Of a stretch of DNA of 22,647 nucleotides, positions 6,674-13,586 are shown piece by piece (within the stretch, counting starts at the first letter, position 1; each line of letters starts with the position of its first letter). The notes beneath the pieces were generated by a model, which saw only the letters and a program-made list of their open reading frames with translations, was not told the origin of the DNA and made no database searches. Made by a program: the position numbers and the translations under genes. The stretch is taken from IMG/VR virus record IMGVR_UViG_3300006805_000180, positions 1 through 22,647 of that record; one strand, written 5' to 3'. The stretch is from a virus.

Positions 6674-6762
6674 AAGAAGCGTATGCAAGATTTTAGCTCT
6701 TTTGCAGGTTTGGTCTGTGTCAAGGTTTTGTGAGCCTGCAAATGTGCTAAAATGTGTGTCGG
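6674..6762. repeat. Hairpin element F, downstream of the RM gene
   Basis: This is a second copy of element E. AGAAGCGTATGCAAG leads into stem arms ATTTTAGC (6690-6697) and TTTGCAGG (6701-6708), which pair with CCTGCAAA (6735-6742) and GCTAAAAT (6746-6753). The loop holds TGTGTCAAGGTTTTGTG, nearly identical to E, while the stem sequence is different but still complementary. It starts 10 bases after the RM stop codon and could also act in transcript 3'-end formation, though no T-run follows. Confidence 0.7.
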
Positions 6763-6843
6763 CAAAGAAGCAGAGCTATTAAAACAAATTTGAAATACTG
6801 TCGCCCAAAATGTCAACTGTCTGCCGATTAAAGGACTGTCGCA

Positions 6844-6857
6844 GGGTGACGCATAAC
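6844..6857. repeat. Right bracket of cargo unit 4, array end
   Basis: GGGTGACGCATAAC matches the inverse complement of 4210-4224. Unlike after units 1-3, no second site arm follows before the recombinase gene at 6898. The array therefore appears to end in a half or truncated site. Confidence 0.55.
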
Positions 6858-6897
6858 ATCTTTCTTCCCGCACTCTTTATAATAATCAATAACTTAT

Positions 6898-7782
6898 ATG
6901 TCACGTAAACAAGAACTACTTAACCAATTTAAAAAGGAACTGCAACTTCGTAACTATGCCCCAAACAGCATAGATACCTATTCCGGTTACCTGGGCCAGT
7001 TCTTAGATGCAATGCAGGGCGCACCAAAGCCACTACCACTGCAGCATATAAAAGATTTTTTATTAAAGATCACCAATATGAATACCAGGGCAATGTATGT
7101 AATCAGCATCCGTAATTTTTACAACTTCGTTTTAAAAACACCGCTGAATCTTGATGATATTCCATACCCGCGCAAAACCAACTATCTGCCCCAAATACTC
7201 AGCATACAGGAAGTTCAGCGTTTAATAAATGGAACGCAGAATATTAAACACCGGGCAATGCTGCAGATAATCTATAGTTGCGGATTGCGGGTAAGCGAAG
7301 TGCCCGAAATTGAATGCAATAAAACCATTTGCCATATAGATAGCGATCGTAAAACATTGCTGGTAAAAGGTGCCAAAGGTTTTAAAGATCGTTACGTACC
7401 ACTTCCATTGCCAACCATTAACCTTTTAAAAACTTATCGTAAAACAGATCCTGTGGGCAAGTGGTTGTTCATGGGGCAAAACCAGCAAAAATATACGGTA
7501 CGCAGTATTCAGCAGGTGTTTCACCAGGCAAAGCAACGGGCAGGTATTTATAAAAAAGTAACTACGCATTCGCTTCGGCATAGCAGGGCTACTCATTTAT
7601 GCGAAGGTGGTATGGATATTTACGAGCTTAAGATATTCCTGGGCCATAATAATATAAAAACAACCGAAATTTATTTGCACCTCAGTAAATCAGCATTGGT
7701 AAGCAAAACCGAAATGGCAGATTTAATAATCGCACAGGCACTGGCAAATACTGAAATGCGGCTCGAATTTGCTCATGCATAA
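6898..7782 (+). CDS. Tyrosine recombinase / integrase
   Basis: This 294-aa site-specific recombinase would cut and rejoin DNA through a 3'-phosphotyrosine. A SAM-like core-binding domain (about residues 4-85) precedes the catalytic domain. The expected residues are visible: R131 in CGLRVSE, a lysine in VKGAKGFKDRYVPL (K160 or K163), H224 and R227 in THSLRH, H250 in LGHNN, and nucleophile Y259 in TEIYLHL. The overall form is XerC/D-like. I do not see the extra helix insertion that marks integron integrases before the HxxR box. The protein could integrate the phage, resolve dimers or act on the adjacent cassette sites; the sequence does not decide. Its position between the small and large terminase genes is unusual. 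Confidence 0.9.
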   Translation: MSRKQELLNQFKKELQLRNYAPNSIDTYSGYLGQFLDAMQGAPKPLPLQHIKDFLLKITNMNTRAMYVISIRNFYNFVLKTPLNLDDIPYPRKTNYLPQILSIQEVQRLINGTQNIKHRAMLQIIYSCGLRVSEVPEIECNKTICHIDSDRKTLLVKGAKGFKDRYVPLPLPTINLLKTYRKTDPVGKWLFMGQNQQKYTVRSIQQVFHQAKQRAGIYKKVTTHSLRHSRATHLCEGGMDIYELKIFLGHNNIKTTEIYLHLSKSALVSKTEMADLIIAQALANTEMRLEFAHA

Positions 7783-7789
7783 TCCAGCA

Positions 7790-7843
7790 GCACAAGAGTG
7801 CAACGCAACCACAGCTTAATTAATAACAAAACCTCTGGCTCAT
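7790..7843. repeat. Dispersed intergenic repeat, copy 1 (reverse orientation)
   Basis: GCACAAGAGTGCAACGCAAC followed by CACAGCTTAATTAATAAC and CTGGCTCAT matches the inverse of the copy at 9738-9825 (GAGCCA..ATGAATGAAGCTTTGTTGCGTCGCAC). It fills the gap before the large terminase. Confidence 0.6.
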
Positions 7844-7845
7844 AA

Positions 7846-9720
7846 ATGTCTACCAACCCCATCATAGATTACAGCATCATCGCCGGTTTCCTTCGTGGCA
7901 TCCGTCCGGATCCTTTGCTCACCGTTTCGCAGTGGGCCGATCATCACCGCGTACTGCCACAAACAAACAGTGAACCCGGTCGTTTCCGCACCAGCCGCAC
8001 ACCATACAACAGGGAAATTGCCGACAGGCTCAGCGCCACCGATCCTGCACAGATCATTATCTTTAAAAAATCATCGCAGATCGGTGCCACTGAAACTGCA
8101 AACAATTGGGTAGGTTACGATATCGACATAGCCCCCGCTCCTATGCTCTACATCATGCCCACCGATACCATGATGAAAGACACCAGCAAAAACCGCATTC
8201 AGAAGCTGATAGATACCACGCCGCGCATCAAAGCAAAGATCAAACCCAGCAAGGCCAAAGACAGCGGCAATACCATACAGTATAAAGAATTCGAAGGCGG
8301 GTTTATAAAAATGGTTGGTGCCAATAGCCCGGTAGGTTTAGCCTCCACTGCTGTGCGTTATGTTTATGCCGATGAAGTAGACCGTTACCCCCTCGATGTT
8401 GGCGGCGAAGGTTCAGCCCTCGACCTGGCTAAAACCCGTACCATTAGCTTTGGTGCCCGAAAGAAAATATTCATTACAAGTACACCCACAAAGAAAGGCA
8501 CCAGTGTTATCGACAATGCATTTAAAGAAACCGGCCAGCGGTATTATCATGTGCCCTGCCCGCATTGTGGCAGCGGCCAGGTATTAAAATTCGAGCAACT
8601 GCGTTGGACAAAAGGCGACTACACCACCGTAGAATACGAATGCATCCATTGCCGCACCAATATTTCCGAATTCCACAAAACCCGCATGATCACTGCCGGC
8701 TGCTGGCTTGCCACTCATCCGGAGAAAGAAGATGGCATTACCTACGGCTACCACATCAATGCATTGTATGCACCGCAGGGCTGGTATAGCTGGGGCGAAA
8801 TGGCAAAAGATTACGATGATAGCGAAGGCAACATTCCAAAGCGCATCACTTTCATAAATACAAAGCTGGGCGAGTGTTACGAAGAAGAGGGCGAGGTGCC
8901 CGATTACCAGCGCCTCTATGCCTTACGTGAGCTATATAAACAAAACACCCTCATGCCCGAAGTATCATTTATCACTGCAGGTGTCGATGTTCAGGCAGAT
9001 CGCTTAGAGCTGGAAATCGTGGGGTGGATAAAAGGCAAAGAAAGCCAGAGCATAGATTACCGAATCATAAGCGGCGACACCAGTAACCCCGACACCTGGA
9101 AGAAACTTGACTTTGTGCTCAATGAAACATTTGCCAAAGCAGATGGTACCCTGTTCCCCGTTTCAGCAATGGCAATAGATACCGGTTACAACACAAAGTA
9201 TGTGTACGATTTCTGTATGCGCTACCAGGGCCTTAACCGCGTGTTTCCCGTAAAAGGCAGCGATGCCCTCGCCACCATGTACAGCGCCCCAAAAGCGGTG
9301 CAGGTAACCCGTGCAGGGCAAAAGGTAAACAGCATCAAAGTATTTCATGTGGGTGTAAGCCTTATAAAAAGCGAGTTGTATGGATGGTTAAAGCTCAATC
9401 CCAACGAAGATAAAACCTACCCGCCCGGTTATTGTCATTTCCCGCAGTACGATACCCATTATTTCCGGGGCATCACTGCCGAAAAACTCGAACGCAAAAC
9501 CAATAAAAAAGGCTTTGCAGTGTACGAGTGGGTAAAGGTTTATAAAAGAAACGAGGCGCTCGATTGCCGGGTATATGCCCGTGCCGCCGCCGCCATCTTC
9601 GGCATGGATTTTATGAAAGAGGAACATTGGCAAAAGCTGCAAAGCACCATACCCGCAACCAGCGGTAAAGAGCCAGCAATCAATAAACAAAAAAAGAAAA
9701 AACGCGAAAGCATCTGGTAA
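7846..9720 (+). CDS. terL: Phage terminase large subunit (GpA family)
   Basis: This is the packaging motor ATPase and nuclease that would cut concatemeric phage DNA and drive it into the prohead. At 624 aa it is close to lambda gpA (641). The ATPase domain has the adenine-side region GRFRTSRTPYNREI, a deviant Walker A KKSSQIGATE (74-83), Walker B VYADEVD (173-179) and the coupling motif TSTPT (211-215). A zinc knuckle of CPHC (238-241) and CIHC (266-269) follows, as in the GpA family. The nuclease domain shows acidic residues in GVDVQAD (D381) and AIDTGYN (D445). The gene starts at the ATG at 7846 just after a dispersed repeat. Its usual neighbour, the small subunit, is at 91-693. Confidence 0.95.
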   Translation: MSTNPIIDYSIIAGFLRGIRPDPLLTVSQWADHHRVLPQTNSEPGRFRTSRTPYNREIADRLSATDPAQIIIFKKSSQIGATETANNWVGYDIDIAPAPMLYIMPTDTMMKDTSKNRIQKLIDTTPRIKAKIKPSKAKDSGNTIQYKEFEGGFIKMVGANSPVGLASTAVRYVYADEVDRYPLDVGGEGSALDLAKTRTISFGARKKIFITSTPTKKGTSVIDNAFKETGQRYYHVPCPHCGSGQVLKFEQLRWTKGDYTTVEYECIHCRTNISEFHKTRMITAGCWLATHPEKEDGITYGYHINALYAPQGWYSWGEMAKDYDDSEGNIPKRITFINTKLGECYEEEGEVPDYQRLYALRELYKQNTLMPEVSFITAGVDVQADRLELEIVGWIKGKESQSIDYRIISGDTSNPDTWKKLDFVLNETFAKADGTLFPVSAMAIDTGYNTKYVYDFCMRYQGLNRVFPVKGSDALATMYSAPKAVQVTRAGQKVNSIKVFHVGVSLIKSELYGWLKLNPNEDKTYPPGYCHFPQYDTHYFRGITAEKLERKTNKKGFAVYEWVKVYKRNEALDCRVYARAAAAIFGMDFMKEEHWQKLQSTIPATSGKEPAINKQKKKKRESIW

Positions 9721-9737
9721 TGGTCCGTTTCTCACAG

Positions 9738-9825
9738 CCGTCATTTCGAAGCAGGCACGACTGAGAAATCTTTTGAGCCAAACAATAGATCATGAATGAA
9801 GCTTTGTTGCGTCGCACACTTGTAC
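9738..9825. repeat. Dispersed intergenic repeat, copy 2 (most complete)
   Basis: The copy runs from CCGTCATTTCGAAGCAGGCA through GACTGAGAAATCT and GAGCCA to TTGCGTCGCACACTTGTAC. The first half recurs at 12673 and 15548, and the second half at 7790, 12721-12782, 16244, 19260 and 22622. It lies between the terminase gene and a small A/T-rich gene and encodes nothing visible. Confidence 0.75.
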
Positions 9826-9847
9826 GTTCAGATCAAAAAATAACATT

Positions 9848-10099
9848 ATGGAATTAGAACAAATATCAGAAAGCAAACACAAAGAACTTTTATCGCTACT
9901 CAATCCACTAATTGATTTTATGATTGAAAATAAATACAATTACTTTTTAGTTGCAGGAAAAGACGGTATTTGTACTCGTCATTTAAGAGGTGATTACGAT
10001 GAAGTGCAAGGAATTATTATCGGTATGATGGAAAAACAAAAGCAAGTAGCCGGCATGCTTAAAGATATTGTCAGCAATTTTAAACAAACCGAAAAATAA
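9848..10099 (+). CDS. Small hypothetical protein (possible moron)
   Basis: This is an 83-aa protein beginning MELEQISESKHKELLSLLN, with a central IDFMIENKYNYFLVAGKDG and a helical C-terminus (GIIIGMMEKQKQVAGMLKDI). I do not recognise it. By eye it is more A/T-rich than the terminase and portal genes around it and sits directly behind a dispersed repeat. This is consistent with a later insertion into the packaging operon. Confidence 0.6.
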   Translation: MELEQISESKHKELLSLLNPLIDFMIENKYNYFLVAGKDGICTRHLRGDYDEVQGIIIGMMEKQKQVAGMLKDIVSNFKQTEK

Positions 10100-10108
10100 T
10101 ACCCATAT

Positions 10109-10432
10109 ATGAACCTCCCCGCTATCACACTCCACCTTAACTTCTTTCAATGGTCCTGGTTATCAAACACGGTCCGTACAACTGCAGAAATTGCACCAGT
10201 ACATAACTACGAGCTGGAAACTTTGGTAATACAAGATATGTACAAACGCAGGCTGCACAGCTTTACATTCTTCAATAACAAAAATAAAATGGGCATGGCG
10301 CTATCGCTTCATCAGTACGAAGCCATGGCCATCAATAGCTATTTCAGCGAAACAAATCATGAATACACAGTATTTATGCGCATGTTCATTGAACCCAAAT
10401 TAATTTCAGGCAAGGTACCTGCACGCAATTGA
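10109..10432 (+). CDS. Hypothetical protein, 107 aa
   Basis: This 107-aa protein starts MNLPAITLHLNFFQWSWL and contains YKRRLHSFTFFNNKNKMGMAL and FIEPKLISG. Base use is like the structural genes. No family or transmembrane segment is recognised. It lies between the large terminase and the gpW-like joiner, where phages of this type often keep small unknown genes. A 108-base gap with a dyad repeat follows. Confidence 0.6.
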   Translation: MNLPAITLHLNFFQWSWLSNTVRTTAEIAPVHNYELETLVIQDMYKRRLHSFTFFNNKNKMGMALSLHQYEAMAINSYFSETNHEYTVFMRMFIEPKLISGKVPARN

Positions 10433-10449
10433 GCATTTGTTAACAACAT

Positions 10450-10464
10450 GTGCGTTTAACGCAA
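10450..10464. repeat. TTGCG-N5-CGCAA-type dyad, copy 1
   Basis: GTGCGTTTAACGCAA has arms GTGCG and CGCAA around a five-base A/T centre. It lies upstream of the DnaA domain IV-like gene, in an otherwise A/T-rich 108-base gap that could hold a promoter. Confidence 0.55.
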
Positions 10465-10540
10465 CAAAATTATTTTTCACTTTCTGCTTTCACATAATTT
10501 TACAGTTACCAAAATTCTTTCTTAACAAACTGTAGTCAGC

Positions 10541-10843
10541 ATGTCATATACCAATCCCGTACAAGAGAAGATCATTAAAGCAGCCTGCGATCATTTCGGT
10601 ATCTCCGAGCCCGAATTATTATCCATCACCGCCTACAATGTAGCCTACATGCGGCATATCTGCTTTTACCTCATTAAATGCAACACCATGCTCAGTAAAA
10701 GTGCAATTGGTTTCCGTTTTAATAAAACCAAAAGCCCCGTAGAGCATGGTATCGATATTATCAGCTGTACAAAAAGTAAGTATGTGCAAACTTTGGGCGA
10801 TTTAAAAAAAATCGCAGAAAAAGCCGGAATTTCGGAATATTAG
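10541..10843 (+). CDS. Stand-alone DnaA domain IV-like DNA-binding protein
   Basis: The 100-aa protein aligns by eye over nearly its whole length with the C-terminal DNA-binding domain of DnaA. Shared features are VQEKIIKAACDHFGISEPEL (helix pair and linker), R..CFYLIK (the AxAxxL helix region) and SKSAIGFRFNKTKSPVEHG, which corresponds to the DnaA signature IGxxFGxRDHTTVxHA. The base-contacting RDHTT is replaced by KTKSP, so it probably does not read the normal DnaA box. No ATPase domain is present. The gene is framed by two TTGCG-N5-CGCAA dyads (10450 and 10844), which are candidate targets. Possible roles are regulation of late genes, interference with host DnaA or packaging-site recognition, all inferred. 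Confidence 0.6.
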   Translation: MSYTNPVQEKIIKAACDHFGISEPELLSITAYNVAYMRHICFYLIKCNTMLSKSAIGFRFNKTKSPVEHGIDIISCTKSKYVQTLGDLKKIAEKAGISEY

Positions 10844-10858
10844 TTGCGTTTTACGCAA
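10844..10858. repeat. TTGCG-N5-CGCAA dyad, copy 2
   Basis: TTGCGTTTTACGCAA has perfect 5-bp arms. It begins one base after the stop of the DnaA-like gene and lies 25 bases before the gpW-like start. Confidence 0.6.
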
Positions 10859-10883
10859 TAAAAAGTAAAAAAAATAGCTTTTT

Positions 10884-11090
10884 ATGGCTTTTACACTCGA
10901 TCAGTTAACCGCTTTAGATGCCGCCATTGCACAAGGTGCGCTCACCGTTAAGTATGCAGATAAAGAGGTCACCTACCGCAGCCTCGATGAAATGCTGCGT
11001 TTGCGCAATGTAATCGCCGCAGAAGTTGCACCAGGCACATCGGCAACCTCAGCAAGAAAGTTTGGTACCTATTCCAGCGGCCTCACATAA
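10884..11090 (+). CDS. Head-to-tail joining protein, gpW family
   Basis: In lambda, gpW seals the portal after packaging and provides the platform for the tail. The protein here has 68 aa, the same length as lambda gpW. It has the family pattern of two helices around a short beta hairpin: FTLDQLTALDAAIAQGALTV, then YADKEVTYRSLDEMLRLRN. It sits just upstream of the portal gene, as W sits before B in lambda. Confidence 0.85.
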   Translation: MAFTLDQLTALDAAIAQGALTVKYADKEVTYRSLDEMLRLRNVIAAEVAPGTSATSARKFGTYSSGLT

Positions 11091-11132
11091 ATACAATTTC
11101 ATCACCAAATAAATACACTACCAAATTATTAC

Positions 11133-12644
11133 ATGGCAAAGATGAAATTCAACATACTAGATCGCATTATTAGTGCAGTTGCACCCGAAGCAGCCTATCG
11201 CCGCTTACAATTCCGCAAAGCCCTTAATCTTATTGGCACCCGCCGTTTCGATGCTGCATCTGGTGGGCGTCGCACATCGCAATGGGTAGCAACCTCAACC
11301 AGTGCAAACTCCGAAATTCATAGTGCCCTCACTTTCCTGCGCAACCGTAGCCGCGACCTGGTACGTAACAACGGATACGCAAAAAAAGCGGTTCAGGAAA
11401 TTGCCAATAACATCGTAGGCGTGGGTATTCTTGCCACACCCATGGCAGGCAGCGATCTTCAAACAAAAAAATTAAAAGCCGCCTTTACCGCATGGGCCGA
11501 TTCTACCCAATGCGATTACGATGGCCATTTAAACCTTTACGGTATTCAACACCTTGCCGCTTTGTGCCTCGCAGAATCCGGTGAAGTGCTCATTCGTAAA
11601 CACATCAACACTGCAAAAGATGCCATCTTTCCATTGCAGTTGCAGGTGCTCGAACCTGATTTTATCGATACCAGCAAATACCAGGATCGCCTTAGCGATG
11701 GCGGTTACATTTATTACGGTGTAGAATTCAACAGTGCAAATCAGATTGTAGCATATTGGCTTTGGCCAAATCATCCCGGCGATCAGTTGCATTACAATAC
11801 AAGTTCTGTTCGCACTCCCGCTGCTGAAATCCAGCACATCTTTAAAAAAGAACGCCCCGGCCAGTTTCGCGGTATTCCTTTCGGGCACGCCGCCATGCTG
11901 CGCCTTAAAGATTTGGACGAGTTTGAAGATACACAGCTCATACGTCAAAAAATTGCGGCATGCTTTACGGTATTTCGTCGCAAAACAAATGTGGTACCCA
12001 TTGGCGGCACCGATGATGGCACTAACCCCGACCGCCTCGAAAAAGTAGAGCCTGGTATCATAGAAGATCTGGCACCCGGCGAAGAGGTAAGCTTTGCCAT
12101 GCCGCCCGATGCCGGAGCTAACTACGATCAGTATACAAAATCGGTTCTTCGTGGTATTGCCGCAGCTTATGGTATCGATTATGTAACCCTCACCGGCGAT
12201 TTAACCGCTGTTAATTTCAGTTCAGGCCGTATGGGTTGGTTACAGTTCCATCGCAACATTACCGTATGGCAATGGAACACATTCATACCCATGATGTGTA
12301 ATAAAACATGGCTTTGGTTCATGCAGTTGGCAGTTATAAATGGTATTGCAAAAACGCAACTGGTCCCGGTACGTTGGACTACCCCACGCCGCGAAATGAT
12401 CGATCCATCAAAAGAAATTGAAGCCCAAAAGTCAGCAGTGCGTGCGGGCTTCACATCATGGCAGGAAACCGTACGCGAAAATGGTTACAATCCTGAAGAT
12501 GTACTGGCCCAGTTAAAAGAAGATAAAGAAAACTTCGATAAGCTTGGCCTCGAACCAGAATGCGATCAACGTTTTGATAAAGACAAACAAACCGGAGAAG
12601 TACCACCAAAAGGCAAGAAAAAACCAGCAGACACGGAAACATAA
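11133..12644 (+). CDS. Phage portal protein (lambda gpB family)
   Basis: This protein would form the dodecameric ring at the capsid vertex through which DNA passes. It has 503 aa (lambda gpB: 533). Family marks are an N-terminal RRFDAASGGRRTSQW segment, LTFLRNRSRDLVRNNGYAKK (about residues 67-86), LAESGEVLI, and the C-terminal DLTAVNFSSGRMGWLQFHR. The last 30 residues are charged and lysine-rich. It follows the gpW-like gene by 42 bases. Confidence 0.95.
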   Translation: MAKMKFNILDRIISAVAPEAAYRRLQFRKALNLIGTRRFDAASGGRRTSQWVATSTSANSEIHSALTFLRNRSRDLVRNNGYAKKAVQEIANNIVGVGILATPMAGSDLQTKKLKAAFTAWADSTQCDYDGHLNLYGIQHLAALCLAESGEVLIRKHINTAKDAIFPLQLQVLEPDFIDTSKYQDRLSDGGYIYYGVEFNSANQIVAYWLWPNHPGDQLHYNTSSVRTPAAEIQHIFKKERPGQFRGIPFGHAAMLRLKDLDEFEDTQLIRQKIAACFTVFRRKTNVVPIGGTDDGTNPDRLEKVEPGIIEDLAPGEEVSFAMPPDAGANYDQYTKSVLRGIAAAYGIDYVTLTGDLTAVNFSSGRMGWLQFHRNITVWQWNTFIPMMCNKTWLWFMQLAVINGIAKTQLVPVRWTTPRREMIDPSKEIEAQKSAVRAGFTSWQETVRENGYNPEDVLAQLKEDKENFDKLGLEPECDQRFDKDKQTGEVPPKGKKKPADTET

Positions 12645-12672
12645 TCCCCGTCACTTCGATTTTTCCTTTGCA

Positions 12673-12782
12673 CCGTCATTTCGAAGGAGGCACGACTGAG
12701 AAATCTCATGAGCCCAACAGTTGCGTAAATCGCAACATCCTTGCACAGTTTATCCCGAACTTGTTTCGGGGCACACTTGTAC
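12673..12782. repeat. Dispersed intergenic repeat, copy 3, with embedded dyad and hairpin
   Basis: It starts CCGTCATTTCGAAGGAGGCA and GACTGAGAAATCT as in copy 2 and ends GCACACTTGTAC. The middle is replaced by the dyad TTGCGTAAATCGCAA (12721-12735) and a hairpin with arms CCCGAA (12754-12759) and TTCGGG (12765-12770). It fills the gap after the portal gene. Confidence 0.7.
12721..12735. repeat. TTGCG-N5-CGCAA dyad, copy 3
   Basis: TTGCGTAAATCGCAA has perfect 5-bp arms around TAAAT. It lies inside the dispersed repeat at 12673-12782, at the place where other copies read TTGCGTCGCAC. Confidence 0.6.
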
Positions 12783-12801
12783 ACCATAACTTTTATCAGC
12801 A

Positions 12802-13095
12802 ATGAAAGAATTACAAACCCAAAAAGAAAATATTGCAGTTGTTCAAAAAGTTGCTGAACAAAAAAAGCAAATTTTCCTCGGCAGGCTCAACCCGCATAAA
12901 GGCCAGTTCTGTTACCAGCTCAATATAAAAACAGGCGCATTAACCATTGCAGAATTCAACCAGGTAAACCATAACCTCGATGGCTCTGTTCAAAAAAAGA
13001 TCATTGTAAAAGAAGATTGCATTTACACAACCGCCATTAACCCGCAAAATGCGCAACGCAAGTTTTTCAAAGCATTAAAACAAACCCATGCCTAA
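12802..13095 (+). CDS. Hypothetical protein, 97 aa
   Basis: This 97-aa basic protein has an N-terminal helix (KENIAVVQKVAEQKKQIF) followed by a beta-rich segment (GRLNPHKGQFCYQLNIKTGA). I do not recognise it. It overlaps the HNH gene by 8 bp, so the two are likely translated together. Its place between portal and capsid does not by itself show a structural role. Confidence 0.6.
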   Translation: MKELQTQKENIAVVQKVAEQKKQIFLGRLNPHKGQFCYQLNIKTGALTIAEFNQVNHNLDGSVQKKIIVKEDCIYTTAINPQNAQRKFFKALKQTHA

Positions 13096-13501
13096 AACCT
13101 GCAACAAAGAAGGCTGCACCAGCAACATCTTTGGTGGCGGCTATTGCAAAAGTCATCAGTACCTGCGTACAGATAAAAAACAAAAGCCCATTAAGCCATT
13201 CAGTGCAAAACGTGTACTGGTAAATAAACTTTATGCCGCCAAAGCAGCACTGTTTTTAGCAACGCATAAAAAGTGCGAAATAAATTCACCCGATTGTCCA
13301 CACAATCAGCCAGGCAAAAACCTGTATAATATTTTTCCGGTCCATATTCACCATGTACGTGGCCGTGGCGATAATCTAATGAACCAGGAATACTGGATGG
13401 CAGCTTGCGATCCTTGCAATGTCTACATAGAAGATCATCACGCCTGGGCAGTAGAGAATGGTTTTAAAGTTTCCCGACATGCCATTACACAAGCCGAATA
13501 A
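13088..13501 (+). CDS. HNH-like nuclease / zinc protein (phage type)
   Basis: This 137-aa protein has two cysteine-rich parts. The N-terminal part reads CNKEGCTSNIFGGGYCKSHQ (about residues 4-24). The C-terminal part has KCEINSPDCPH, then VHIHHVRGRGDN and ACDPCNVYIEDHHAWA, which is the HH..N..C..C..H layout of HNH endonucleases. In phages with HK97-fold heads, HNH proteins next to the terminase are often needed for DNA cleavage during packaging. That role is possible here because the gene is in the head operon. A free-standing homing nuclease is less likely given its tight coupling to 12802-13095. Confidence 0.7.
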   Translation: MPKTCNKEGCTSNIFGGGYCKSHQYLRTDKKQKPIKPFSAKRVLVNKLYAAKAALFLATHKKCEINSPDCPHNQPGKNLYNIFPVHIHHVRGRGDNLMNQEYWMAACDPCNVYIEDHHAWAVENGFKVSRHAITQAE

Positions 13502-13563
13502 ACTAAGAACACAGAATGAACAAACTGCAATGCTGCAACATTCTATTTTCGTATCTCTATAAA

Positions 13564-13578
13564 GTGCGATAAACGCAA
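13564..13578. repeat. TTGCG-N5-CGCAA-type dyad, copy 4
   Basis: GTGCGATAAACGCAA lies 8 bases before the start of the protease-capsid gene, close enough to affect its translation or transcription. Confidence 0.5.
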
Positions 13579-13586
13579 CTCATACA

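Noticed and set aside
691-6857. CRISPR array
   Set aside because: The repeats are long, imperfect inverted repeats separated by genes, with no short direct repeats or regular spacers.
6898-7782. Classical integron integrase
   Set aside because: The region between the lysine motif and the HxxR box is short, with no sign of the extra helix insertion of IntI proteins, and the gene lies downstream of the array.
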